DNA from: Daphnia carinata
Lineage: Eukaryota; Arthropoda; Branchiopoda; Diplostraca; Daphniidae
NCBI RefSeq assembly: GCF_022539665.2
Contig: NC_081338.1
Span: forward strand, 1,736,001 to 1,800,000
Reading direction: 5' to 3'
Length of the DNA: 64,000 nucleotides
This document shows positions 20,901 to 28,923 of this stretch, in pieces. The notes below the pieces were generated by a model, which searched no databases, was not told where the DNA came from, and was given only the letters and a program-made list of their open reading frames with translations. Positions within the stretch are counted from its first letter, which is position 1. Every line of letters starts with the position of its first letter. The position numbers and the translations under genes are program-made.

Positions 20901-21888
20901 TCGTCTTTAAAAGATCAGCTTGTTGCTCCGGGTAGACCACTGAAAGGTTCGGAACTTGTTCAGATGACTTTTGTGATTCTGCCATGGGGTCCTTCCATCC
21001 TCTGGCTTCTGACATCATCGATGTCTCCGTATAGACTTTTGCCAGTTCTAGGAATTCTTCACACGTTTGTGGCTTCTGAGGATAGATTTTTCTAAAAAGT
21101 GCTGGTCGAAGACCTCTAAAAAGATGCTCTAGCCGGTGGACTTCCGACATGTTCGGGTCGACCAGTCTGCAAAGATTAAGAATTTCGTAGTAGTACCTGG
21201 TGGTTGGTTCATCCACTCCCTGGGTTCTACTTCTTAGTCTAGTTTCTTGAAAAAGACCATAGGAATTAGGCTGAAATTCTTTCAAAAATACCGAACGTAG
21301 ACCAGGCACTGCAGGTCTTGCTTGATTTTCTCCGGCAGCCGGCTGTGCTGCCACATCTTGCCAGTCGTTTGGCACTCTTGCACACAAGAACCAATTTCTT
21401 GCGGCATCATCCAAATACATGCAAAAGTTATTTCTTTTGTCCGCATCGCCCCAACCGTTGTGGGTAGAGATAGTCTCGTAGCGCTCTAACCATTGACGAG
21501 CGTCTTCCGTTGGGCTACCTCGAAAAATAGGTGGACTTATAAACTTTCTCACAGCCGCCATGACTGTTTCTTGCAATTGTCTTGGAGGTCCAACAATGTG
21601 TTGTCCTATCGGAGGAACAACCGGGTGGGTGGGTTCTATTAAATCTTGTTCGGAGTCAGAACTTGATTCTGACTGTCTTGCAGGATTTTCAAACCCTCTC
21701 TGGCGAATCGTCTCTGAACCTGAGGTCGCCAAATCTTCTCTTGACGTAGAAATTTCAGAATCTTGTGCCTCGTTAGTCGCTGTGGTCTCGTTACCAGACA
21801 GCGCGGTGGGCAAGTCACGAAGCGGGTGCAATCGTCTACTTGGATCCCGGGGGCAACTAGGTAAACGTGAGCTGTTCCTCTTCTGCAT
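14953..21888 (-). CDS. gypsy-B single-frame Gag-Pol-Env polyprotein (2311 aa)
   Basis: One uninterrupted frame. Domains by approximate residue: gag core 110-300; CCHC knuckle CFYCKKAGHIARSC 369-383; aspartic protease IDTGAA about 456; RT with YLDD about 889; RNase H (FPDA where FTDA is usual); integrase HHCC about 1262-1283; DDE core about 1325-1416; then an envelope from about 1685. The envelope has a hydrophobic signal-like segment right after integrase, an RSPR basic cleavage-like site about 1804 followed by a Gly-rich fusion-peptide-like segment and a heptad region. These are features of the baculovirus F / errantivirus Env class. A membrane anchor lies at about 2255-2280. Related elements usually express gag, pol and env as separate ORFs; here no stop or shift separates them. 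Confidence 0.9.
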   Translation of the reverse strand: MQKRNSSRLPSCPRDPSRRLHPLRDLPTALSGNETTATNEAQDSEISTSREDLATSGSETIRQRGFENPARQSESSSDSEQDLIEPTHPVVPPIGQHIVGPPRQLQETVMAAVRKFISPPIFRGSPTEDARQWLERYETISTHNGWGDADKRNNFCMYLDDAARNWFLCARVPNDWQDVAAQPAAGENQARPAVPGLRSVFLKEFQPNSYGLFQETRLRSRTQGVDEPTTRYYYEILNLCRLVDPNMSEVHRLEHLFRGLRPALFRKIYPQKPQTCEEFLELAKVYTETSMMSEARGWKDPMAESQKSSEQVPNLSVVYPEQQADLLKTMREVIQETCEKLFKQSSQEQAKPKGPLRPKGRTTSGKPQCFYCKKAGHIARSCFRNPESENYKGPAKDAGAGTSSKENPSVNSVVQELVMPKENKGGSEDYILNLSPARLIKEKVKCGKETATALIDTGAAVTVISPELLKKTGFVEKPRSGPKIRLVNGHTLSPQSTADIVVTHKGKTIKGNAIVMPMSGFELLLGNDFLQQFQAIHIDYESQELSFTTGKSPLPEISAIQTEEVKDNKLVTRDRQEIPAYSIKQISTTASSKMEGSCIVTPSESLLATNSLSTGHALVQKDLEKIPVANLSPRTVWLEKGVTLGTLEEHPEAKETEASQEVLAIDTSVEEQDLNQDESQLLEHLEERIAKDLTKEEKEETLKVLKQFIHCFALNEDDLGYCAVVKHDINTGTTAPIHQLPYKSAWKERAVIQNQVEGMLRRGVIEPSDSPWSSPVVLVKKKDGTWRFCVDYRKLNAVTVKDSYPLPRIADTLSRLEGATFFSSMDLQAGYHQVPVVSSDRPKTAFITADGLYQFRTLPFGLTNAPGTFQRAMDIILAGLRWTTCLIYLDDVIIYSATFQQHLERLRLVLSCLVKAGLKLKWSKCSFLEHTLKVLGHVISKDGVAPDPEKLEAVSNFPSPSEGYSTANKVKRVQSFLGLCSYYRRHIQGFASIARPLTSLTKKEISFAWGEDQVNSFVALKKALTSAPVLAHPNYDLPMEIFPDACGYGIGGVLAQRIDEAERPIAYASRLLTKSEVNYSITEKECLALVWCLSKFRCFVWGCKVKVVTDHQALCWLMSKKDLAGRLARWSLSLQEYDITIVYRSGKTHDNADCLSRNPLPKTEEQEDDRCVVIGALTDDLTLAEEENESLADKQKACSNWNQLIQKIQSGKARVKNFVINDGKLYKETIKNGKSYRRLCVPVEYRERILYAYHDDIVSGHLGISRTLQKISDRYYWPKMTLDIVRHVQSCVHCQSRKGVPDKPPGLLQCIKVERPFQKVGMDLLGPFPLSTKGNRMIIVAVDYLTKWVELKAMPTGKADDVAEFFVQQIFLRHGAPEQIITDRGKCFIADLTQAVVKKLLTNHKTTSSYHPQANGAVERMNHTLAAMLSMYVSSDQRDWDETLQYVCFAYNTARQESTGYSPFFLLYGREPRLPIDLELEADPNPLLEEEEAAVGYADRLIADLAAAREKVKIRMESVRQKQKETYDARHRELTFKEGDLVLIYKPVRKVGKSEKLLHRWLGPFKVLRQTTPVNYEVISATGRGKTDIVHVVRMKSFHEAVSGPSITEEAAEKEDENHLEAETQETPASTDPQAQADSEEAPIEQSNPSSSTEENDVVTPAPEPITPASTRRPTRSRRPPARYLTLLVPFLIFLIGPLSTNSLILRENAIFKQQTDVAFSESSWTIVTDLDLGVADTATAYLKQKITQQQEVAQKWKNTGSRPQQIAARRIASRTETILRGMENVADRLTNIRKALNTNQRSPRSLVDGGGSILKWLFGVSTQKDLEELNNQVQLVARDQREVIHIIDKQATIVNESLWESRTNAKLIRELRGQYSMLSNVTTNLMDRVVKMEELELNHFEYYIQLDETFEAMNQILQWLQHLADSLDVGFSLLANGHLAPQIVSPARFNKVIKIINEKLPRGWSISSEELWVAYRESTVTVAAMENSFRLFINVPIFDHSQQFKLFEIINLPAATDNGTHGVSLGNLPEYLAVSADLETYLELSKEDVKDCSKIGRPLCKFHTGISKRTTRKSCAMAVFLNDSARINTQCKKKFTDWRGPEVVYMGSNQWVYSATKPHEIVFSCPAGGEQPPLRTTTLPAVGMFEVPLGCTARTEEWVFPASMEGSVTAPKLQAIVLPTVKIFAQDVQETEGKKHNFVKLPRENNTSVDIISQLLHRNAQATLSSEMTGEQIQNLILEKEKQKEFYLTRYPYELVAFNIFLTCGIVFLVLKFYMLHKRLIAHEQCEDAPPGDPGRDEMETENLSKGNHS

Positions 21889-21933
21889 CGACTATCTTTT
21901 AAAGCAGCACTAATTCGTTAACAACGGGTAACG

Positions 21934-21951
21934 AGCTGCATCTCCACCAAT
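21934..21951 (-). promoter_or_regulatory. gypsy-B primer-binding-like site
   Basis: Directly inside the 5' LTR the minus strand reads AT then TGGTGGAGATGCAGC. A site starting TGG within a few bases of the LTR is expected for tRNA priming, pairing with a tRNA 3' end (CCA). The tRNA species was not identified. Confidence 0.6.
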
Positions 21952-22134
21952 TGTCACACTGGACTTTATTTAATGAATTGTATTGAATTAAAAGGGGAAA
22001 ATACAATGCATAACAGAAAGGAGTGGCGTGTCGTAGCGCCTCTTTTCAAGGGAAACTGTGCTGCAAACAATTAAATGTTGGCTGACGCCCCTTTCCAGAA
22101 ATGGCAATCACAATGCTATCTTTCCCTCGCGACA
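21952..22134 (-). repeat. gypsy-B 5' LTR (183 bp, internally deleted)
   Basis: Termini match the 3' LTR, but about 203 bp of its centre are missing, including the segment that holds TATAAAAG in the 3' copy. Outside the deletion the two copies are nearly identical. The deletion should weaken transcription from this LTR. Confidence 0.85.
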
Positions 22135-22623
22135 ATATAAGAGAGGGCGGCTGTAACAGGACTTAGTCGGCACGTGCTTAAAATAATATGGGTGAATTGA
22201 ACACTTAGTCAGGCACGCGACACAGCTCAATTCCCTGGTACAGAGTTACCGATAGGAATGTACTAGCTGAACTTGAACTCAACCTGTAAGAGCCAAAGGC
22301 ACACCGACAACTGAACTCTTTCAGATTGTAGTTCACCACGAAACCTCGCATATTGCACAACAATTAACAACTGCGCAATTACATGTCGCAATTAATGAAA
22401 TTTGATACATCATTCTGATGGTGCAATACAGGTCATCGCATAAACAGCCAATCACAATTGTTACTAAGCGGCTCGGCCGATGTAATATGATACGCTACTG
22501 CGCAATTTATATTGCGCCGCTACAATTGCGCAATTATACTATTGCGTGATACATGAGTCATCAATAAAGTTAAAACGGAAAGGTATTTTGAATAAAAATA
22601 TTTATTTGCTTCGTTACATATAG
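22135..22623. other. Non-coding spacer with repeated AATTGCGCAATT-type palindromes
   Basis: No gene seen. Several GCGCAATT / AATTGCGC motifs occur at about 22373, 22497 and 22515-22540. The left part may be the displaced 5' flank or leader of gypsy-A, since gypsy-B is inserted between it and gypsy-A. The right end is the intron preceding the NAF1 exon (acceptor TATAG at 22619-22623). Confidence 0.45.
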
Positions 22624-23026
22624 ATTTAGATTCAGCTTTATTCCTTGATCATGGAAAAACATTCCTTGGACAAGTATTTGATGTGTTTGGGCAGGTCAGC
22701 GAACCAATGTACATGGTAAAAAGAAGTTTCTATTATTCTTTCAAATTTTTAGTTGCTCAACTTCCAAATATTCTGTGCAGTTACGTTTTAATTCTTTGCA
22801 ACATATAGTGGAACAAGGTATTGAAGTAGGGATGGAAGTATACTTTGCCCCGCGGACCCGTCACACGGCTTTTGTTTTCGTTGACGCTCTCTTCAAGCAA
22901 AAGGGGAGCGATGCTTCATGGGAAAATGATCAGGAACCGCCAGAGGGGTGCGTGGATTATTCCGACGATGAACAAGAACGTCGCGCAAAAGCGGCGCATC
23001 GTCTTAAAAAGAACCCTTCCCTGGTA
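22624..23026 (+). pseudogene. NAF1: NAF1 (H/ACA snoRNP assembly factor) fragment, two exons
   Basis: NAF1 helps assemble H/ACA ribonucleoproteins and is replaced by GAR1 in mature particles. Exon a (22624-22715) encodes a FLDHGKTFLGQVFDVFG stretch. After a 65-bp intron (22716-22780, GTAAAA to GTGCAG), exon b starts at 22781 and carries the conserved GSDASWENDQEPP and DYSDDEQE signatures of the Naf1/Gar1 core. These match what I know of the family closely. Frame and splice phase agree. Coding similarity ends at the TA at 23025-23026, where an inverted-repeat element begins; the frame then runs into element sequence and stops at 23044. No upstream exon is seen, because transposons lie to the left. 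It is called a fragment; whether an intact gene exists without the insertion is unknown. Confidence 0.85.
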
Positions 23027-26000
23027 TGGCACCTGAAACCGTAACTATTTATTTCAGCTTACGTGATGTTTTGGATTGATAAAACATTGGTGCTACACCG
23101 CTTCTTTTTCTTTTTTTTTTATCTGCGACAAGTTAAATCCAGCTTTCAAGCCGGATGACAAATAAGGAACATTGATTTTGTATTATTTATGGTATCAGAA
23201 ATTTCTTACATAAAGGGAAAAACAGTAATAATTTTGGCGTGCTAGTATGGTACAAATACAGCACAATACGGCTCCCGGTGGTTGCCAGGTTTTCGATAGT
23301 CATGACGAAAAACTTTATATGGCATACTCAAAATTGAACCCTGATTCAGATTACGGATTTTGGGTTTGGCTATAGGTTTTCTTGTTAAACTTGTTTCTAT
23401 CGGAAAGAACTAGTGCGACACACTTTGCAAGTTTGTTAAACTGTCGCGTCAGTATTAGCTTCTGGTAGTAAGGGGTCTCGGATAACCGAACCTAGCCTGT
23501 AACAATGGTGGTTTCTTAGCTATCTGGACAACTTCTCTATCGGGAAATTACGTGGAATATGGTTAAACAGACTTTTTACGGCAATTTTGTTAAGAATTAC
23601 CATTAAGATTAGCTTACCAGCAGCCCTTTGCTGGTAGGTGTGCCGCAAACAATAATGTTGGACTGCAGTAAGGAATTCTTGAACGATGAAGAAATATGTG
23701 AGTATCATCAAACGCAAATTTAAAAAGTTAGGTTAATTAATGTAAAAATTTAAAATTGGTCGAAGCATTTCCAATTGTTTCTTAGCAATATTTGTGATGA
23801 AAAGCCACAGGGTGGAGGTGAATGGTGATGCCGTAATAGTCTGCTTCGGGATTCTGATGGATTGTCTGGACAGTAGCAAAACCCCATGACGTGCAGGCGT
23901 GCTCACTAGTTTTCTTCAATGGCTATACAACAGGGATTTTATGACTCAAACCCAACACATTTTTTTAGACAAAACTGGTTGAGATAGTTTACTTTTACTC
24001 GGGTTTAGATCACCTTCTTTGCTACAAAAGAGAATGGGGTTTGTCTATTATATGCTTCATCGAAACTGAATTACTGTTGGTGCTGACCTTTTTGGCATTG
24101 ATGTAGTAGTTGTGATGGTTCTAGTTTTCTAGACAAAAATAGTTCTGCCTGGCGGATTTGAAATGTATAAGACAGCGAGAAAACGGAATGACTTGGTGCC
24201 ACTGCGGAAAACATGGCCGGGCTTGTAAATAAGTAGGATATGACTACGTTCAGTTGTTTAATTGTGCAGAATGCTTTTATTACCTAGCAACGAACTAACT
24301 TCAATAAAGCAAACAATAGATTTCCGAAACTTTCATCTACCTTCCGTATTTTGAACGCTTGAACGAGTAAGGATGTCAGACAGTCAGGGCGATACTTTGC
24401 GAAATTGAAAGTAGCTGACGTAGTTATGGTTCACGGTAAATACGCGAACAGCTGCTATTAATTTTAGGTCATACGATTTTAAAATAGCATAGTGCTTAGC
24501 AAAGGTGACATTTTACAGTTCAACGTGAACAGTATCAACTTTGGCTGTTCATTCTTAAAATAAATCTAAGAGCTGAAATCTCTCGCGTCTTGACGGCATA
24601 CCAGTGTTTGGAATACAAGGGCGGGTATCCAAAAAATGTTAACAAAAAAGAGTATCTGGCGTTCACTTGTTTCACACCAAATAAAGGGTGGAAACGGTTT
24701 CCATATGTTGTTCAAAAAGTCTCCATTTTGAAAAAAAAACCGCGATCTAACCTCGAGTCATCGACACCCAAGGACATTCTTTGTCTTTTTTTTATATAAT
24801 ACAGGAAAGTGTTCACGGTCGTTCTTGAGAAACTCTTATTCATGGCGGAAAACGTGGTGCTGACAACTTTGCAAAGGAGGGTTAACTAAACCTTCGTCGT
24901 CCAAGAAACGATCATAAAAGAGAAAACCAACGCACAGCTACCGAACAAAAGACGACGTTTCTGATATAGAAAGTGAATCAGTAGAAGCTGCCAAGGCCAC
25001 TCGCCTTGTCGATTCTGCTTAACCGCTGAAAGCTATTTTCGCCACGATACGTTTAGGCAAAAATTGCAAGTTTTGATCCATGTATGAGCAAGCTCTAACT
25101 CTGGTTTACTTTTCTTTCAGCTTTTATCGTCACCATCATTTTACAACCAAAATATTTTATCAAAACAAGTTATTAGCAAACTACTTTTGCCTCCACTAGG
25201 TGGACAACTATCGGATCAATTTGTTCAGGTGGGATTTCCCACAAACCACATACCCGTTTGGTGCAACATGGTCTCCGCGAGTTGACTCGACCGTTCGGGT
25301 TCCCAGCGGCACCCCCATTCTTGCGTTTTGATTGGCTCTCCAGCTTTGATGCCAGTGGCAACCACCACTGAAAGAAAGCAAGCTGTTGATGTGTCGTCTG
25401 CTTATGCCGTCTGCGTGTCGTCTGCATCGATTTTAATTTTCAAAATAATTCAATTTTCAAATCGCAAGATTACTAATCAAAAATCATAAAACGTTCCTGA
25501 TATTAACACTGACATCTTTAACTACAACCCCTTGGATTCGACGGTAAGCGACTTTTTTGTTTCCGGTGAACCATGATAATGTAAGTAGTTGTAATAATAA
25601 TGTAAAGACTGTAAATATTTGAATATGAAAATAAACCGAATGAAAAAATTTTCTTTTTCTTTTTGTATTATAATAACGATAAGCCTATAATAAGATAAAT
25701 ATAGAATCGTAAAACTGTTTTTGAATTTTATTGAAGTTGATAATAATAGAAAATTTAAAAATTGCGCCTAAAAATAATGGCACCCGTTTTCTCAATTGTG
25801 ATTGGTTGTTTGTAATTTAGTATTTCCTTAACTAATTTGATAAATTTTTGTTGTTTAATACCCACGAAAACATTCCTCGAGAAACAAGGAATCTAGATAT
25901 TACCTTTATAACATATAATAAGCCTAAAGAATGCCTAAACGAAGGGCCCAAAGTTTTCGGTTTTTTATAGTTTCCCCTCCTCCCATACACCGTCCAAAAA

Positions 26001-26755
26001 TAAAATATTTATTAATGGACGCATCACGAGAGCCGAATAGTCACTGGCATTAGCGGTCAAAGATCACGTCATAGCAGCGGCTACACTTCTGCTTCCAATT
26101 CACCGTCAGCAATAAAAAAAGTAACTGAGCCGTCAGCTCCATCGATTGCTACGGCGAATAGTCATCTGGTGGTACCGGAAGATTCTAACGATGACTGGAG
26201 ATTCTCGAGCCTTTACGAAGTCACCCTGCGTTGGATGTTTGAACCAGATTTATCCGAATTTGACGATACAGTAAATCAGTCATTTGGAAACAATATAGTT
26301 AGTAACTCCGTCCTCAACGATTCCGGAACTTCATCTCTTGGAGAAATCTGTTTGACTGAAGATCCTTCGATAATCGTTACCGAATCATTATCTGACACCA
26401 TTCGAATTTACTTGCAATCGTTTTGCCGACATAAGAAAAAGCTGCCCTCATTTATTGATTTCCGTCCAATTCCTCGTCCGGCCTATGACGTCACTGCTAG
26501 TGCGTCCAACATGAACCCCGAAAGGCAGATGTACGTTCTTGCATTTCAAGACGGAAGCCCTGGCCCCCAGACTTCATTTCCGAGGTAAGAATTCGAATCG
26601 AATATCATGCAAAACGCAACCAGTCATCCGGCTTGATAAAGCTGGATTTAACTAGTCTCAGATAAAAAAAAGTGAAGCGGTGTAGCACCCATGTTTTATC
26701 AATCCAAAACATCACGTAAGCTGAAATAAATAGCTAGTTACGGTTTCAGGTGCCA
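23027..26755. mobile_element. TA-flanked element with ~133-bp terminal inverted repeats
   Basis: The left repeat 23027-23159 and right repeat 26623-26755 are inverted copies, about 90% alike, starting TGGCACCTGAAACCGTAACT. Each is bounded by the dinucleotide TA (23025-23026 and 26756-26757), consistent with a Tc1/mariner-superfamily TA target. No transposase is visible inside; the interior is mostly AT-rich and non-coding apart from the frame at 26016-26584. It is inserted in the NAF1 coding exon. Alternative: a local inverted duplication whose ends happen to lie at TA. Confidence 0.7.
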
Positions 26756-26843
26756 TAGGATCTGGTACAATCTGGATTTTGAAGAACTTGACGATGAAAT
26801 GTTGAATGTATTGACTATCTTAGAACGTCACCCGATGAATTAG
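26016..26843 (+). CDS. Possible two-exon gene, unknown
   Basis: The frame is open from 26016 to a GTAAGA donor after 26584. It begins Ser/Arg rich and continues into acidic and aromatic sequence. A second exon can start at 26750 after TTTCAG, which lies inside the right terminal inverted repeat, and ends at a TAG (26841-26843). The phase works (AG plus G). No ATG begins the open stretch, so an upstream exon is likely. Composition is protein-like but I recognise no family. It lies just upstream of the RASSF exons on the same strand, so it might be a 5' part of that gene or a gene fragment carried by the element. Confidence 0.4.
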
Positions 26844-27142
26844 CATTTGCCTTGGATCGACGTTTTTTCCACTTTTCCCTATTGAATTCGTAATAGGTTT
26901 TGCTTTGGCCGACGTCCAAATTCGTAGTAGGGTTCCTTTTTCTTCCGCCTCGATTTTTACATCTCTTCCATCTACTAAATCGGTTGGAATAGAACTCTTC
27001 AGTATCCTGGTTTAACCAAATTCTTTCTTTTTTAAGTTAACGAAAATGTATGGTTCTATATCGTTTTCCATGAGGCTCTGTGTCCATGTTTCTGAAGGAC
27101 ATCAACTATGTTTAGAATTTCAATTTGCGTTGTGTTATTTAG

Positions 27143-27264
27143 AGACATCGCGTGCATCGAGTTGGTGCAACAACTCGTGGAAGTCCATCCGCTTCTTTCA
27201 GACTAGGAAGCAAGAAAACTTGCTATCTATGAGAAAATCTGGCAGCCAGGAAAAACCAGCAGAG
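27143..27264 (+). pseudogene. RASSF-family RA-domain exon with an in-frame TAG
   Basis: The frame encodes a stretch resembling the middle of a Ras-association domain (ELVQQLVEVHPLL, then KLAIYEKIWQPGK). It ends at a donor after 27264 in phase 1, which joins correctly to the next exon. The acceptor is probably TTATTTAG ending 27142. An in-frame TAG at 27204-27206 interrupts it. Possible causes are mutation, sequence error or a wrong exon model. Together with the next exons it identifies a C-RASSF protein, a Ras/Rap-binding scaffold that partners Hippo-type kinases. Confidence 0.55.
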
Positions 27265-27381
27265 GTCTTGTTTAACGTTGGTTAGCCATTCGTTGCATTA
27301 TCTTCTCTTCTCTAATAAGCTGCCTTAGTCTCTGCCTTCGTTCACTAACGGTGGCTTTATTGTGCTCGTGTGTGTACATAG

Positions 27382-27518
27382 CTCGTCTGCGTCGCCTGAA
27401 CGATTTCGATTGCTCGCTGCTACTTGCCCAACAGTGGCTATTTGATGATACCAATCCCGATGCGCCCAAGTGTGCCAAAACTCTAATTCTTCAAGAAAGT
27501 CAAAATGGAGACATTCCG
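27382..27518 (+). CDS. RASSF-family exon, end of RA domain
   Basis: The exon starts after TACATAG and ends GACATTCCG before a GTAACG donor. Its last residues (LILQESQNGDIP) correspond to the conserved linker that precedes the SARAH domain in RASSF1-6 (a pattern like VLKENETGEV). The next exon begins in phase 0 with Trp-Glu-Glu-Phe, exactly what the family has next. The donor is only about 8 bases from the left end of a large TA-flanked element, and the matching acceptor is about 19 kb away at 46751-46753. Confidence 0.75.
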
Positions 27519-28140
27519 GTAACGTAAGGTAAAAGAGCGAATTGGGACAGCGTTTGGGCTAACAGCCTTTCTTATGGGGAATGTGTGTAAAGCCGATCTG
27601 CCAATTTCGGACAAAAACCCTAATTCATTGGACATTTCTGCTAATTCTGTACAATCTTGTTTTTCAAAACTAATTGATACATTCGATTCAGTTTTTAATT
27701 CTGAATCGAATAGCTTAAGACACTGAAGGGGGTGCAACAGAAAAATATTGCGAAATTTGTGTTTTCAACAACCAAAACAATGAGCTGTCAAAACGAGACT
27801 TCATTTTTTCAGGCCTGTTAACTTACCATCGAAACTCCCCCCAAAAACATAAAATATAGATTTTAAAAATTGTATTAAAAACTTCGCTCTTTAAGTAGCC
27901 AATAGGTTATAGGTTCCACGGTAAAAATGAAAAAATAAATGTGATTGAAATTTTCGAAAAAAAAGCATAAGCACTTCCCGTAAACACGCCGTAATGTCCG
28001 AAATTTTAAACCGAAAAAATTGTTTTTAACTTGCCCTATTCTACCCAATATCGCCGTAACAATGTTCGTCGACCGTTTCGTAACAATGTGATAATATTTG
28101 TTACTAACGTAGACATATAATATTCATTTGATTGTTGACT

Positions 28141-28915
28141 GATTTTAGTCTATTTTCCCATAAGCTCCCATGGCACTAATTTGGGACATCGGACTATAAA
28201 ATAAATAACGTTGGTAGGTTGTGTTGTTGCTAACAATCAACAGTGGCGTAGTCGTACGGTATTTTGGACTACCAACTTGAAGGTTGGTGGTTCAATACCA
28301 ATTGGGACTCCTGTGCAAAGATTTATTTATTTTTTGTAATTTTTAATCTTTTTTTGTGAGATTTTATACAATCGCCAAAGACACTTTAAACAAACGCAAC
28401 ATCAACAAATCTTGGTATTAATAGATTCGTTTAAATGTTCAGTGAACATTTAACATTATTTAGCGTAAATGTGTAACGTACAATGTAAGGTGAACATTGT
28501 TCACCACAGGGCTGTTAAATATTTTATGAAAATCATATGAAAATATTTATCTAATGGGTGATTGTAATTCTTAGATTTTTTACATAAGCTCCCGTGACGC
28601 TAATTTGGGACAGCAGACTACATACAGAAAGACATGTTGTGCTTTTAAATAATTTTTAGTGAACCATGGCATAGTCGTCAGACGTTCGATTGCTATACTA
28701 AAGGTTAGTGGTTCTATACTGTCAAAACATTAATTTTTAGTTTCATTTACCCCATTTCCTCATTGTTCTCTTTTTTGTGAGATATTTTAAAAATCACTAA
28801 AGATACCTGACACTACTACCATATCAATAATGTTAGGATCAATAGATACGTTAAAGTTTTCTCTACATGGCTGTTGAATATCCAAGAAAATCATGTGAAA
28901 ATCATGAATGAATGT
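28141..28915 (+). repeat. tRNA-like tandem repeats, copies 1-2
   Basis: Monomers of about 350 bp share a landmark GACGCTAATTTGGGACAGCA (first copy slightly diverged). About 70-90 bp later comes an A box of the form TGGCGTAGTCG, which fits TRGYNNARNNG, and about 45 bp further a B box (GGTTCAATACC in copy 1, a perfect GWTCRANNC match). A run of T follows. This is the architecture of a Pol III tRNA-type promoter with terminator. Copies are at about 28165 and 28590. Confidence 0.75.
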
Positions 28916-28923
28916 GAAAATGC

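Larger units (their letters stand above)
13430..22134 (-). mobile_element. Envelope-bearing gypsy retrotransposon B (errantivirus-like)
   Basis: The 3' LTR is 13430-13815 and the 5' LTR is 21952-22134. Both begin TGTCGCGAGGG and end GTGACA on the minus strand. A polypurine tract (AAGAAGGGGGA) directly precedes the 3' LTR. Two bases after the 5' LTR, a TGGTGGAGATGC primer-binding-like site starts. The internal region holds one gag-pol-env frame, then a 1.1-kb 3' region with tandem repeats and an antisense gene. Flanks give only an imperfect short duplication (ATAT versus ATAC on the minus strand). It lies in the leader of gypsy-A. Confidence 0.88.

Noticed and set aside
22560..22623. An additional upstream NAF1 exon in this stretch
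   Set aside because: No conserved NAF1 block is readable there; it looks like intron leading to the TATAG acceptor.
27272..27478. Minus-strand basic frame with coiled-coil look
   Set aside because: It is the antisense shadow of the RASSF exon 27382-27518, which has family similarity and splice phase on the + strand.
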